Shown here: positions 32,512 through 41,247 of the stretch, piece after piece
Position numbering within the stretch: position 1 is the stretch's first letter
How the letters are laid out: each line of letters starts with the position of its first letter
From: Pandoraea sp.
GTDB lineage: Bacteria; Pseudomonadota; Gammaproteobacteria; Burkholderiales; Burkholderiaceae
Assembly (NCBI GenBank): GCA_031291335.1
Contig: JARLJF010000022.1
Coordinates: 1 to 41,247 of the forward strand
Direction: 5' to 3'
Length of the DNA: 41,247 bases
Program-made: the position numbers and the translations under genes
Notes under the pieces: model-generated
What the model was told of the DNA's origin: nothing
Database searches by the model: none
What the model saw: the letters and a program-made list of their open reading frames with translations, nothing else

Positions 32512-35022
32512 ATGTCTTCTCACGTCAGCCACACGCCTGTGCGTGCCGCACGTGTGCGCACGCTCGTCCGTGCCGAAACCGCCGCCACTCGCCGCGCTGT
32601 CACTCTGGCCGCCAGTGCACTCTTCACCCTGACCGCCTTGACGGCCCTGAGCGCTCACGCCCAGTCCGCCGCGTCCGGCAGCGCCGCCCCGGCGAGCGCC
32701 TCTCGTGCCGCCCAGTCGCTGCACATTCCGGCCGGCTCGCTGCAACAGGGCCTCGTCGCCTTCGCCCAGCAGACCGGGCTGATGATTTCGTACGACGCCG
32801 CGCAGATCGCCGACAAGCGCACCGCCGGCGTCTCGGGCACGTACACGCCGTCGCTCGCGCTGGCGATCCTGATCGAAGGCACCGGGCTGCAAGCCTCCGG
32901 CCAGCCGAACGGCGGTTACATCGTCGCCCCCGGCCCGAACGCCGCCTCCGGTGGTGCCGCAGGGGCCGCCGTCGCCCTGCCGCAAACGAACGTGAACGCA
33001 CGTGCCGAGCGCGACGTCGCGCGCGGCCCGGTCGTCGGCTACGTTGCACAACGCAGCGACACGGCCACCAAGTCGGATACGTCGATCATGCAGACGTCGC
33101 AATCGATCAGCGTGATTCCGCGCGATCAGATGAACGATCAGGGCGTGCAGACCGTGACCGACGCGCTCAAGTACGCCGCCGGTGTGAACGCCGACCCTTA
33201 CGGCAGCGACACCCGCGCCGACTGGTTCTACATTCGCGGCTTCAACGCCGACGTCTATTGGGACGGCCTGCGCGTGCCGCAAATCGCCAACCGGCCCGGC
33301 AGCTACGCCGCCATTCGCGTCGATCCGTACACGCTCGAGCGCGTGGAAGTGCTGCGCGGCCCCAGCTCCATCCTCTATGGCGCGGGCGACCTCGGCGGTC
33401 TCGTCAACCTGGTGAGCAAAGCCCCGAGCGCCGAGCCGTATCGCGAAATCGGCATCGACTACGGCACGTTCGATCGTCGCCAGTTGCGCGTCGACATGAC
33501 CGGCCCGGCCAACGAAGACGGCACGCTGCTGTACCGCATCACGGGCCTGGGTCGCGCCTCGAACTCGCAGACCGACAACGTGAGCGACGATCGCATCATG
33601 CTCCAGCCGTCGATCACGTGGCGTCCGAATGCACAGACGAGCTTCACCTGGTTCGTCAACTACATGCAGGACAACATGGGCTCGTCGGTCAGCTACGGCC
33701 CGGCGCTCGGCATGGTGAATCCGTCGCGCTGGGGCCGCATCGACCGCGACCTGCTGACCGGTGACCCGGCCTTCGACCGCTATCGCAAGACGCAGGTCGC
33801 CACCGGCTACCGCTTCGAGCATCGTCTGAACGACGCCCTGCAATTCCGCTCGACCGCGCGCTTCACGCACATGGATCTCGACTACGAGTCGATCTATGGC
33901 ACGGCGCTGCTCGCGGATCAGCGCACGCTGCAACGCACTGCCTATCAGGCCGAACCGATCCTGAACGGCTGGCAGCTCGACAACAACGTGCAGTACGACA
34001 CGAAGACCGGCCCCATTGCGCACAAGGTGGTCGGCGGTGTGGACTTCCAGACGCAGCGCTTCCTGAACCGCGTGTGGACGGGCACGGCGCCGTCGCTCGA
34101 TCTTTATGCACCGGTCTACGGCGTAAAGGGCGTGTTGCCTGCCAACCCGACGACCAGCACCGACCAGACGCAAACGCAGCTCGGCCTGTACCTGCAGGAC
34201 CAGATGCGTTGGGATCGCTGGTATCTCACGCTCGGCGGTCGCGAAGACTTCACATGGTCGACGACCGACAACAACATCAACAATACGTCGGTGAAGCAGA
34301 CGCCGAACAAGTTCACGTGGCGCGCGGGCCTGCTATACGAATCGGCCATCGGGCTGTCGCCGTACTTCAGCTATTCGACGTCGTTCCTGCCCACGCTCTC
34401 GACCAACCTCGCGGGCGCCCCGCTCCAGCCGACGACGGGTCAGCAGTACGAGATCGGTCTCAAGTACCAGCCGGTGAACACCAACGCGATCTTCACCGCG
34501 TCGCTGTTCAATCTGACGCAGCAGAACGTGTCAACCGCCGACCCGGCCAACACGCGCAACACGATCCAGACGGGCGAAGTGCGCTCGCGCGGCGTAGAAC
34601 TCGAAGCGCGTATGAGCGTGACGTCCAAGTTCAACATGGTGGCGAGCTACACGTATCAGGACGTGGAAGTCACACGCAGCAACAACACCGACCTGGGCAA
34701 ACGCCCCTATGGTGTGCCGCGCAACATGGCGTCGTTCTGGGCCGACTACAACTTCGGCAACGTGGGTGATGTGAAGCTTGGCGCGGGCGCCGGCGTGCGT
34801 TATCTGGGACAGACGGCAGGCGACAGCGTCAACTCGTTCTCGGTGCCGAGCGTGACGCTCGTCGATGCCGCGCTGCACGCCGATATCGGCTGGCGCTGGC
34901 GTCTGCAGCTCAACGCGACCAACCTGTTCGACCGCACCTACGTAGCGGGCTGCAACACCACCGTGCAGTGCTACTACGGCACGGGCCGCACGGTGATCGG
35001 CAGCGTGACGGCGCGCTGGTAA
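32512..35022 (+). CDS. TonB-dependent siderophore receptor with signalling domain
   Basis: An 836-residue outer-membrane receptor. A long signal peptide ends at SAHA-QS (residue 50). Next is an STN signalling domain (about 68-120, LHIPAGSLQQGLVAFAQQTG) that talks to the anti-sigma factor. The plug follows (about 185-310, with SVIPRDQMNDQGVQTVTDAL and EVLRGPSSILYGAGDLGGLV), then a 22-strand barrel ending in TARW. The class is that of ferric hydroxamate or pyoverdine receptors (FoxA/FpvA-like). The exact siderophore is unknown. ATG 32512 has an AAGGAA ribosome site. A 114-bp gap follows the FecR gene; this may hold the promoter read by the sigma factor. Confidence 0.95.
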   Translation: MSSHVSHTPVRAARVRTLVRAETAATRRAVTLAASALFTLTALTALSAHAQSAASGSAAPASASRAAQSLHIPAGSLQQGLVAFAQQTGLMISYDAAQIADKRTAGVSGTYTPSLALAILIEGTGLQASGQPNGGYIVAPGPNAASGGAAGAAVALPQTNVNARAERDVARGPVVGYVAQRSDTATKSDTSIMQTSQSISVIPRDQMNDQGVQTVTDALKYAAGVNADPYGSDTRADWFYIRGFNADVYWDGLRVPQIANRPGSYAAIRVDPYTLERVEVLRGPSSILYGAGDLGGLVNLVSKAPSAEPYREIGIDYGTFDRRQLRVDMTGPANEDGTLLYRITGLGRASNSQTDNVSDDRIMLQPSITWRPNAQTSFTWFVNYMQDNMGSSVSYGPALGMVNPSRWGRIDRDLLTGDPAFDRYRKTQVATGYRFEHRLNDALQFRSTARFTHMDLDYESIYGTALLADQRTLQRTAYQAEPILNGWQLDNNVQYDTKTGPIAHKVVGGVDFQTQRFLNRVWTGTAPSLDLYAPVYGVKGVLPANPTTSTDQTQTQLGLYLQDQMRWDRWYLTLGGREDFTWSTTDNNINNTSVKQTPNKFTWRAGLLYESAIGLSPYFSYSTSFLPTLSTNLAGAPLQPTTGQQYEIGLKYQPVNTNAIFTASLFNLTQQNVSTADPANTRNTIQTGEVRSRGVELEARMSVTSKFNMVASYTYQDVEVTRSNNTDLGKRPYGVPRNMASFWADYNFGNVGDVKLGAGAGVRYLGQTAGDSVNSFSVPSVTLVDAALHADIGWRWRLQLNATNLFDRTYVAGCNTTVQCYYGTGRTVIGSVTARW

Positions 35023-35056
35023 AACGCGTCAGCGGGACATCCGCAGACGTTAACAA

Positions 35057-35093
35057 AATGCCGGGCGTTCGGGTCTTCCGAACGCCCGGCATT
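35057..35093. terminator. Long perfect hairpin after the siderophore receptor
   Basis: AATGCCGGGCGTTCGG (35057-35072) pairs with CCGAACGCCCGGCATT (35078-35093), a 16-bp stem with a 5-base loop. The T-run is on the minus strand (ATTTTGTT); on the + strand GCCCCC follows. It is still the most likely end of the receptor transcript. Confidence 0.75.
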
Positions 35094-35146
35094 GCCCCCG
35101 GATCGATGGAGTAGCATGACGGCATCCGGGCTCTCTTTCGCACGAT

Positions 35147-36832
35147 ATGAGTGCAATTCTTGCGGCGCGCAGTGCCATCCTGCGCCCCCCTTCGTCCATC
35201 ATGCAGGCCTCGCACGCTCCGCCGGGACTCACTCCTCTGAGTGCGCGGACGACGCGCTATCGCGCCGCCTTCCTCGCGTCGCTCCTGCCGCTCGCTCTGC
35301 TCGCCGCCTGCGCGGGCGCACCGCCGGCCACCACGGCGTCCCAGCCGCCTGTGGCAAACGCAACGGCCACGCGTTACAACATCAGTCGTTTCCCCATCGA
35401 GCATTACGATCAGAACGTCGATCACTGGATCCGTCCTGACGCACCCGGCTACGATCAACCACTACTCTCCGCACAGGAACAGAACCGCCGCTTCGAGGCG
35501 TTCCGCGCCCGCTACTTCGGCACTGCGCCGCGCGACCCGTCGCCGTGGAACGGCACGTGGCTCTCGACATCGCTGCTCAATGCCGCGGGTGCGCAACAGA
35601 TCGCCGACTCGCAAGGCCGCCACGTCAGACGCTTCGACAACAGCGCCCCCGGCGTGCGCATGACCTACGGCGAGAACTTCCAGCCTCACACGGCAGCGTG
35701 GAGTCGTGCCATCGAAAGCAACATGGCGCTGGCACAACTCAACGCCGATCACGCCAGTTGGCCATACGATCCACGCCGACGCGGCATCACCGTCGACAAC
35801 GCGCTCGTGCGTCAGCTTCCCACCAACGATCCCGCGTTCTACGACTTCCGTCAGGCCGGCGAGGGCTATCCGTTCGATGCACTGCAAGAATCCGCGCTGC
35901 GCCCCGGCACGCCCGTGTACACGCTCGCCCGCAGCGTCGATGGCGCGTGGCTGCTTGTCTATTCGCCCGATCTGATCGGCTGGGTGGATGCTCGCACAGT
36001 GGCGTCGGTCGACGAGCGTTTCATCTCCAGGTGGCGTGACGCCGCGCAGCGCAACCTCGGCGCCATCGTACGTGCCGACACCCCCCTGGCCGACACGTCA
36101 CCCGGCACCACGACGCCCGTCTACCGAACGTTCGCGCCCATCGGTACGGTGCTGCCGATGATGCAATGGCACGACGGACGTCAGGCGGTAATGTTCCCGG
36201 TGGCCGACATTGAGCGACGGGCGCAGATTCGCACCGCGGCGCTGGACACTTCAACCTTCGTACGCATGCCCTGGCTGCTCACGCCGCGCCACGTGGCGCA
36301 AGTGATGAAGCAGCAGATCGGACGTCCGTATGGCTGGGGCAACACGCTGTTCTACAACGACTGCTCGGCCGAGACACGCAGTCTCTTCTCGCCCTTCGGC
36401 GTGTGGCTGCCGCGTCATTCGTCGAATCAGCTGGATGCCGGAAAACGCACCGATCTGCGCGCCGCCGATATCGATACACGCCTGCGCGCGCTGGCTGAGC
36501 GCGGCCGTCCACTAATGACGCTGATCCATATCAACGGCCACATCATGTTGTATCTGGGCAATGTGCGGGATGGGCAGCGCGAGGGCGAGAGCGTACCAAT
36601 GACTTATCAGAACGTTTGGGGTTTGTCGCCTGCGGATGGCAGCCGTCGCAATGTCATCGGCGGCTCGGTGATCCTGCCGCTGCTGAAGACCTATCCGGAA
36701 GATCCGGAAGTGCGTTCGCTAGCGGGCAAGTCGTTGTTCGAGATCAGTGTGATCGGCGGCGACCGCGACGAAGGCGATGCAGACGCCGCGCATGTACCCA
36801 GCGTCGATGCATCGGAAGAGATGCCGCAATAA
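35147..36832 (+). CDS. SH3-domain NlpC/P60 lipoprotein, cell-wall peptidase
   Basis: A 561-residue envelope protein. A signal peptide ends in the lipobox LLAAC (Cys55), so it is a lipoprotein. Two bacterial SH3-like regions (about 215-290 and 305-375, with ITVDNALVRQLP and GTPVYTLARSVDGAWLL) precede the peptidase domain. The catalytic Cys lies in YGWGNTLFYNDCSAE (about 406) and the His in IHINGHIMLYLG (about 465). Such enzymes cut peptide cross-links of peptidoglycan or recycle muropeptides. The start is uncertain: ATG 35147 or ATG 35201; neither has a clear ribosome site. It ends 24 bp before the convergent oxidase gene. Confidence 0.88.
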   Translation: MSAILAARSAILRPPSSIMQASHAPPGLTPLSARTTRYRAAFLASLLPLALLAACAGAPPATTASQPPVANATATRYNISRFPIEHYDQNVDHWIRPDAPGYDQPLLSAQEQNRRFEAFRARYFGTAPRDPSPWNGTWLSTSLLNAAGAQQIADSQGRHVRRFDNSAPGVRMTYGENFQPHTAAWSRAIESNMALAQLNADHASWPYDPRRRGITVDNALVRQLPTNDPAFYDFRQAGEGYPFDALQESALRPGTPVYTLARSVDGAWLLVYSPDLIGWVDARTVASVDERFISRWRDAAQRNLGAIVRADTPLADTSPGTTTPVYRTFAPIGTVLPMMQWHDGRQAVMFPVADIERRAQIRTAALDTSTFVRMPWLLTPRHVAQVMKQQIGRPYGWGNTLFYNDCSAETRSLFSPFGVWLPRHSSNQLDAGKRTDLRAADIDTRLRALAERGRPLMTLIHINGHIMLYLGNVRDGQREGESVPMTYQNVWGLSPADGSRRNVIGGSVILPLLKTYPEDPEVRSLAGKSLFEISVIGGDRDEGDADAAHVPSVDASEEMPQ

Positions 36833-36855
36833 GGGTGCGGCGGCCACTCGGAATG

Positions 36856-38088
36856 TCAGAAGCGCAACGCGCTGAAGGGCGAGGGATCGACGACCGTCGT
36901 CTCGCCCATCATCATCTCGGCCACGAGGCGGCCCGTGACCGGCCCTAGCGTCAGGCCGTGGTGGGCATGACCGAATGCAAACCACAGATCGCGATGACGC
37001 GGCGCAGGACCGATGATCGGCATCATGTCGGGCGTGCAGGGACGTCGGCCGAGCCACGGCTCGGGATCGACTCGCTCGCCGAGCGGGAACGTCGCGCGCG
37101 CGAGGGGCTCGACGGCGGCCAGTTGCACGGGCGTCGGCGGCGTATCGCGCAGGCCGAGTTCCACCCCTGTCGTGAGCCGGATACCGCGCGTCATTGGTGC
37201 GATGAGGAAGCCGTGTTCGGCATCGAGCACCGGTTGATTCAACTGGGCACCCGGCTGTGCGCGGTAGTGCATGTGATAACCGCGTTTGACTGCGAGCGGC
37301 AGTCGATAGCCCAGCGCCGCCGTCACGGTGTCGGCCCACGGCCCGAGGGCAACGACCGCGCGTCGCGCCTGGATGCGCCCCTCCTGCGTCTGCACCGACC
37401 ATTGCGGCTGCAATGTCGTGGCGTCCCCGTTGAACAGGCGTCCGCCCAGCGATTCGAAGTAACGCGCGTAGGCCGCCACCAGCGCCCCCGGATCGCTCAC
37501 GGAATCCGACGCCGTGTAGCGCAACCCGCCCACCAGGGCATGGGTGAGCGCAGGCTCGTCGTCGCGCAGACGGGAGGCGTCGAGTCGCTCGAACGGCACG
37601 TCGTACTCCTCGCGCCAACGCTCGGCATCGCGTTGCGCCGCATCCATCGCCGCCGCGGTGCGGAATACCTTGACCCAACCGCCTTCACGCAACAAATCTC
37701 CCGCGCCGGATGCCGCGATGAGTTCGCGATGTTCCGTCACGCAATGGGCGATGAGCGTGCTGTAGTGACGCGCGATCTCCGTGTGCCGCTTCGGCGCCGA
37801 GTGGTACCAATAGCGCACGAGGAAGGGCGCGATGCTCGCCATCGCCGATGGGTGATAACGCACATCGGTCGAGCGGTTGCCGGCGTAGCGCAACAGCGTG
37901 CCGAAGTCGCGTGGAAAGGCGTACGGATACACGCCTTCGCGCTGAATCAGCCCGGCATTGCCAAACGAGGTTTCGTTGCCCGGCGACTTGCGGTCGACGA
38001 GCGCCACCGACATGCCGCGCCGCTGCAAATGCACGGCGACAGACACACCAACAATACCGGCACCAAGCACTAGCGCGTCGAACGTCAT
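36856..38088 (-). CDS. FAD-dependent D-amino-acid dehydrogenase (DadA family)
   Basis: A 410-residue flavoprotein of the DAO family. The N-terminal dinucleotide fold DALVLGAGIVGVSVAVHLQR binds FAD. GNETSFGNAGLI and the C-terminal GRRPCTPDMMPIIGPAP and FGHAHHGLTLGP are the conserved DadA blocks. It oxidises D-amino acids to 2-imino acids, passing electrons to the respiratory chain at the inner membrane. A RidA gene lies just upstream on the same strand (127 bp gap), suiting removal of the imine product. Other amines or amino acids (for example hydroxyproline isomers) are possible substrates. Confidence 0.9.
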   Translation of the reverse strand: MTFDALVLGAGIVGVSVAVHLQRRGMSVALVDRKSPGNETSFGNAGLIQREGVYPYAFPRDFGTLLRYAGNRSTDVRYHPSAMASIAPFLVRYWYHSAPKRHTEIARHYSTLIAHCVTEHRELIAASGAGDLLREGGWVKVFRTAAAMDAAQRDAERWREEYDVPFERLDASRLRDDEPALTHALVGGLRYTASDSVSDPGALVAAYARYFESLGGRLFNGDATTLQPQWSVQTQEGRIQARRAVVALGPWADTVTAALGYRLPLAVKRGYHMHYRAQPGAQLNQPVLDAEHGFLIAPMTRGIRLTTGVELGLRDTPPTPVQLAAVEPLARATFPLGERVDPEPWLGRRPCTPDMMPIIGPAPRHRDLWFAFGHAHHGLTLGPVTGRLVAEMMMGETTVVDPSPFSALRF

Positions 38089-38215
38089 GAGCGTTGCGTC
38101 ACACAGTCAGAAACGTGGGGAAACGGCAGGGCTCACGCGCGGTGCAATCGGTGCGAGCAATGCACACGATGCACACGTTGGTGAGCCCGCAGAGATGCAC
38201 TCACGTGCGGCGAGA

Positions 38216-38569
38216 TTACGCCAGCGCGGTGATGGCGACTTCGACTTCGAGGCCGGCGCGCATGAGCGGCGACTGCACGCAGGCACGCGTCGGTGCGTGG
38301 CCTTCGGGCACCCAGGCGTCCCACACGGCGTTGAATTCGGCGAAGTGCTTGGCATCCGACAGCCAGATGTTGGCCGTCAGCAGACGCGACTTGTTGACGC
38401 CCGCTTCAGCGAGCAGCGAATCAATACGGGTGAGAATTTCGGTGGTCTGCTGCGTGACCGACGCGTTGGCCGTATCCGGCACCTGACCGGCCAGATACAC
38501 AACGCCGTTGGCGATCACGATCTGGCTCATGCGAGCGTTGGTGTGCAGACGCTTGATTTCGTTCGACAT
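38216..38569 (-). CDS. RidA-family enamine/imine deaminase
   Basis: A 117-residue RidA (YjgF/YER057c/UK114) protein. It hydrolyses reactive enamines and imines to keto acids in the cytoplasm, as a homotrimer. NGVVYLAGQVP (21-31) and the active-site arginine in HAPTRACVQ (Arg95, matching Arg105 of E. coli RidA) are present; LEVEVAITALA is the usual end. It is first in a probable two-gene unit with the D-amino-acid dehydrogenase. No clear ribosome site is seen before the ATG at 38569. Confidence 0.92.
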   Translation of the reverse strand: MSNEIKRLHTNARMSQIVIANGVVYLAGQVPDTANASVTQQTTEILTRIDSLLAEAGVNKSRLLTANIWLSDAKHFAEFNAVWDAWVPEGHAPTRACVQSPLMRAGLEVEVAITALA

Positions 38570-38582
38570 AGGGGGGCACCGT

Positions 38583-38612
38583 AAAAAGAGAAACGGGCCG
38601 GGAGTCGGCCCG
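38583..38612 (-). terminator. Terminator of the TetR gene
   Basis: CGGGCCG (38594-38600) and CGGCCCG (38606-38612) form a 7-bp stem with a 5-base loop. On the minus strand TTTCTCTTTTT follows, 46 bp past the TetR stop and just before the RidA start. Confidence 0.85.
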
Positions 38613-38658
38613 GGTGCCGCTATCTTATACGACGCCTGCGTCCCCTTTCGTCAGCGGA

Positions 38659-39318
38659 TCACTGCCGGATCAGCGCCATCGCGCAGTCGAGCACGGTGCG
38701 CTTGAGATCGGCCATGCCTTCGGGCGGGAGGAACGGTCCCATCATGTGGCGATACGAGACCGTCTTGCTGATGGCCGAGGTCAGCATGAAGAACATGACG
38801 TCGGCGTCCTCCATGGGACGCTTCTGCGCTTCCAGCCAGTCGGCCACGAGCGGCACCATGGCGTCGCGATACGGACGCACGAGACGCTGCGTGAGGATGT
38901 CGAGCCGCTCGCCTTCTTCGGTCGCGGCCGTCGAGAAGAACATGCCGACATCCGGATTCTCGAACACCGCTTCCACGAACACCCGCACGGCCTGCTCGAT
39001 ACGCTCGGCCGGTTCCAGCGGGGCGTGCCGCAACGCGTGCGTCTGCTCGACGAGCGAGCGCGTGAGCATGGCGATCTGATCGACGACGGCGACCCAAAGC
39101 GCCTCCTTCGAGCCGAAGTGATGCGAGATCAGCGCCGCGTCGACACCGGACGCCTCCGCGATTTGCCGCACGCTACTCGCATAGAACCCTCGTTGCGCGA
39201 AGATACGCCGGGCGTTGAGCAATAACGCATCGGCACCATGCGTGCAGTCGCACGTGGGACGCCCGCGTGTTCGTTTGCGGGGCGGAGCGGCTTGCGAGAC
39301 GGCTTTGTTTAGAGTCAT
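38659..39318 (-). CDS. TetR-family transcriptional regulator
   Basis: A 219-residue repressor-type regulator. The DNA-binding domain covers residues about 30-78 (ARRIFAQRGFYASSVRQIAE and SGVDAALISHHFGSKEALW) and a helical ligand domain follows. A basic N-tail with RKRTRGRPTCDC precedes it. The start at 39318 is chosen because the longer frame to 39396 would cover the divergent promoter; the ribosome site is weak. It is divergent from the NDH-2 type gene, with the strong promoter at 39404-39433 between them, and is a plausible regulator of that gene. The ligand is unknown. Confidence 0.9.
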   Translation of the reverse strand: MTLNKAVSQAAPPRKRTRGRPTCDCTHGADALLLNARRIFAQRGFYASSVRQIAEASGVDAALISHHFGSKEALWVAVVDQIAMLTRSLVEQTHALRHAPLEPAERIEQAVRVFVEAVFENPDVGMFFSTAATEEGERLDILTQRLVRPYRDAMVPLVADWLEAQKRPMEDADVMFFMLTSAISKTVSYRHMMGPFLPPEGMADLKRTVLDCAMALIRQ

Positions 39319-39403
39319 TGAGCGATGGGTTGGTCGAATTCGCGACAGCAATGCGCCAAGTCTACCCGACCCGAACGCACCTGCCTGCCCAGACATTTGC
39401 TAT

Positions 39404-39433
39404 TTGACACGCCGGGGCCACGGTCGCTATTAT
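39404..39433 (+). promoter_or_regulatory. Sigma-70 type promoter of the NDH-2 gene
   Basis: TTGACA (39404-39409), an 18-bp spacer and TATTAT (39428-39433), 42 bp before the start codon. The -35 is perfect. Confidence 0.85.
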
Positions 39434-39475
39434 GCGCTTATTCATCACTTGTTGAATTTGACATTTCCCCCCCAA

Positions 39476-40768
39476 ATGTCTCGCGCAAACCGAATCGTGA
39501 TTGTCGGTGGCGGTATCGCCGGCCTCAAGCTGGCAACGCGTCTGGGCCGTACGCTCGGCCGCGACGGGTCCGCGCGCGTGACACTTGTCGACAGTCAACC
39601 CACCCATCTTTGGAAGCCGATGCTGCACACCGTGGCGGCCGGCACGCGTGATGTCACGCACACACAGGTGACGTATCTCGCCCATGCGTGCAGCAACGGC
39701 TTCACGTACCAGGCGGGTCGCATGTGCGGGCTGGACCGTACGCGGCGGGAGATCGTGCTGGAGGAAATGGAAGCGCCGGATGGCTCGCGCCTGTTGGGCG
39801 AGCGTCGTGTGCCGTACGACAACCTCGTGCTCGCGCTCGGATCGCAAGCCGACGATGCGAGTGTGCCTGGGGTACGCGATGTCTGCCATTTCATCGACAG
39901 TCAGCCGCAGGCCGAGGCATTTAATGCCGCGTTGCGCTGCGAAGCGCTGTGCAGTGCCGTGAACGACGACGCGTTGCGTGTCGTGATCGCGGGAGGCGGC
40001 ACGACCGGTGTGGAGCTTGCCGCCGAGCTGAGCCGCGCGTTTGCGCTGGCCGCCGGTTACGGCGATCCGCAGATTTGCGAACGTTTGAAACTCACGCTCG
40101 TGGAGAGCGGCCCGCGTGTATTGGGGGCGTTCCCGCCCGACGTGTCCGAGGCGTCGCAGGCGCAGCTCGAGCGTCTGGGCTTTCGTGTGCTGACGGACAC
40201 CCGCATCGTATGTGCCGATCGCGACGGTTTCTATCGTGACGACGGTCAGTTGATTCCCGGCGATCTGCTGGTGTGGGCCGCGGGCGTGAAGGCGCCCGAT
40301 TTCCTGCGCGGCATCGGCGGACTCATGACCAACGATGCTAACCAGATCGTGGTGCGCACGACATTGCAAACCGCGCAGGACGAGCGAATTTTTGCGCTTG
40401 GCGACTGCGCGTCGCTCACGCCGGGGCAGGGCGAGAGTGCGTTGCCTCCGACGGCTCAGGTGGCAACACAACAGGCGGCGCATCTGGGCCGTCATCTTGG
40501 CGCGTGGCTTGAGGGCCGCGCAATCCCGCCGTTCGCTTTTCGCGATCCTGGCGCGCTGGTGTCGCTGTCTGACTACAACGCGTTCGGCACCCTCGGGCGA
40601 TTCGGCTTTTTCAAAGGTGGCATCGTGCGCGGTAAGTTTGCGCAGTGGAGCCACGCCATGTTGTACCGGCGTCATCAGCATGCACTGCACGGGTTCGCCC
40701 GCGCCACCGTGCTGCTGGGCGCGGAAAAACTCGGCGGCCTTCGCGGGCCGCGCATCCGGCTGGCCTGA
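39476..40768 (+). CDS. Type II NADH dehydrogenase-like FAD oxidoreductase
   Basis: A 430-residue flavoprotein. The start MSRANRIVIVGGG at 39476 puts the FAD-binding fold (IVIVGGGIAGLKLATRLG) at the N-terminus; the longer frame would cross the promoter. A second dinucleotide fold (VVIAGGGTTGVELAAEL, about 165-181) binds NAD(P)H. FALGDCAS (about 305) closes the FAD site. A C-terminal amphipathic tail (about 385-430) would anchor it to the inner membrane. NDH-2 enzymes pass electrons from NADH to quinone without proton pumping. The next gene starts 2 bp after the stop. Confidence 0.92.
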   Translation: MSRANRIVIVGGGIAGLKLATRLGRTLGRDGSARVTLVDSQPTHLWKPMLHTVAAGTRDVTHTQVTYLAHACSNGFTYQAGRMCGLDRTRREIVLEEMEAPDGSRLLGERRVPYDNLVLALGSQADDASVPGVRDVCHFIDSQPQAEAFNAALRCEALCSAVNDDALRVVIAGGGTTGVELAAELSRAFALAAGYGDPQICERLKLTLVESGPRVLGAFPPDVSEASQAQLERLGFRVLTDTRIVCADRDGFYRDDGQLIPGDLLVWAAGVKAPDFLRGIGGLMTNDANQIVVRTTLQTAQDERIFALGDCASLTPGQGESALPPTAQVATQQAAHLGRHLGAWLEGRAIPPFAFRDPGALVSLSDYNAFGTLGRFGFFKGGIVRGKFAQWSHAMLYRRHQHALHGFARATVLLGAEKLGGLRGPRIRLA

Positions 40769-40770
40769 TC

Positions 40771-41238
40771 ATGCGAAGCGACCGAACCAATTGCCCGAAC
40801 CGAAGCGGCGGCAGCCGCGCCCCGGGGACATCCCCGACCTCCCGTGCCTCGCGCACGTCACGCAGCCCGCTGCGCGCTCAGGGTGTCTGGCAGCACACCG
40901 TGGCGATGCTCGATGCCGAGCCCGTCGTGTGCCAGCCGGTGATTCCGTACACGCGACGTGCGCCCATTGTCCGCGTGCTCGAGATCTCCAGCGAGTTGAC
41001 GATCACCGTGTCGTGGAACGACGCCATGGGCGGCAACTACGGCGCGCAGATCTGGCGTATCCGCCGCGCGCATCATCCGGGCGTTTGCGCGTTGACGGGC
41101 GAGACGATCGACGTGGGCGACTTCGTCTACCGGCCGCTCTTCGGTGACGTGCCGCCGCTCAATGCGGACGCAATGATCTCCGCCGAATCCATTCGCGTCA
41201 TTCGCGAATCGCAGAGCCGCGAACTCGAACCGGCATAA
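40771..41238 (+). CDS. DUF3331 domain protein
   Basis: A 155-residue protein of unknown function. After a Ser/Arg/Pro-rich N-tail (about 1-37) comes the DUF3331 domain. Visible conserved pieces are TVSWNDAMGGNYGAQIWRI, the Cys-bearing GVCALTGETIDVGDFVYRP and PPLNADAMISAESI. The family is confined mostly to Burkholderiaceae. The Cys-x2-Gly turn recalls a small metal or redox site, but only one Cys is seen there. The ATG at 40771, 2 bp after the NDH-2 stop, marks translational coupling; a longer frame inside the neighbour is unlikely. Confidence 0.82.
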   Translation: MRSDRTNCPNRSGGSRAPGTSPTSRASRTSRSPLRAQGVWQHTVAMLDAEPVVCQPVIPYTRRAPIVRVLEISSELTITVSWNDAMGGNYGAQIWRIRRAHHPGVCALTGETIDVGDFVYRPLFGDVPPLNADAMISAESIRVIRESQSRELEPA

Positions 41239-41247
41239 GTCGCCGTA

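Overview
The window is a high-GC stretch of ordinary chromosome from a betaproteobacterium of the Burkholderiaceae, most plausibly Pandoraea or a close relative. The clues are two DUF4148 secreted proteins, a DUF3331 protein, a Burkholderia-type general porin, malate synthase G, and a very long UvrA of about 1976 residues. There is no phage, plasmid, insertion sequence, tRNA, rRNA or CRISPR array that I can see. The genus is inferred from gene content and composition only.

Layout. 1-2.9 kb: a minus-strand DMT permease, fatty acid desaturase and peptidase E. 3.4-7.7 kb: malate synthase G (glcB), a DUF445 membrane protein and a convergent SLOG-like hypothetical. 8-14.4 kb: a purine/nucleoside acquisition locus. 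It holds a porin, a Tat-exported nucleoside hydrolase, a LysR regulator, an AzgA-type purine permease and an adenosine-deaminase-like enzyme. 14.5-15.9 kb: small secreted or membrane proteins. 16-19.6 kb: an MHS-type permease, an iron-containing alcohol dehydrogenase and a divergent LysR regulator resembling those of aminoethylphosphonate catabolism. 19.7-23.3 kb: UppP, O-acetylhomoserine sulfhydrylase and an exported dienelactone-hydrolase-family protein. 23.3-23.6 kb: a non-coding array of DnaA-box-like 9-mers. 23.7-30.4 kb: a second DUF4148 protein and the giant UvrA with an SOS box. 30.7-36.8 kb: a Fur-boxed sigma/anti-sigma/TonB-receptor iron system (FecI-FecR-receptor) and an SH3-NlpC/P60 lipoprotein. 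36.9-41.2 kb: D-amino-acid dehydrogenase plus RidA, a TetR regulator, and an NDH-2 type dehydrogenase followed by a DUF3331 protein.

How the genes may work together. In the purine locus the porin would admit nucleosides, the exported hydrolase would release the base in the periplasm, and the AzgA-type permease would import it. The cytoplasmic deaminase would then act on the imported compound, with the LysR protein as likely regulator. The hydrolase and the deaminase each differ from their family consensus at a residue that contacts the base leaving group or the ribose, so the real substrate may not be a common purine nucleoside. The FecI-FecR-receptor genes form a standard surface-signalling iron uptake unit. 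The DadA-RidA pair fits oxidation of D-amino acids with removal of the reactive imine.

The most unexplained signal is the array at 23346-23588. About 17 TTATCCACA-like 9-mers lie there in one orientation, far from any dnaA gene in this window.
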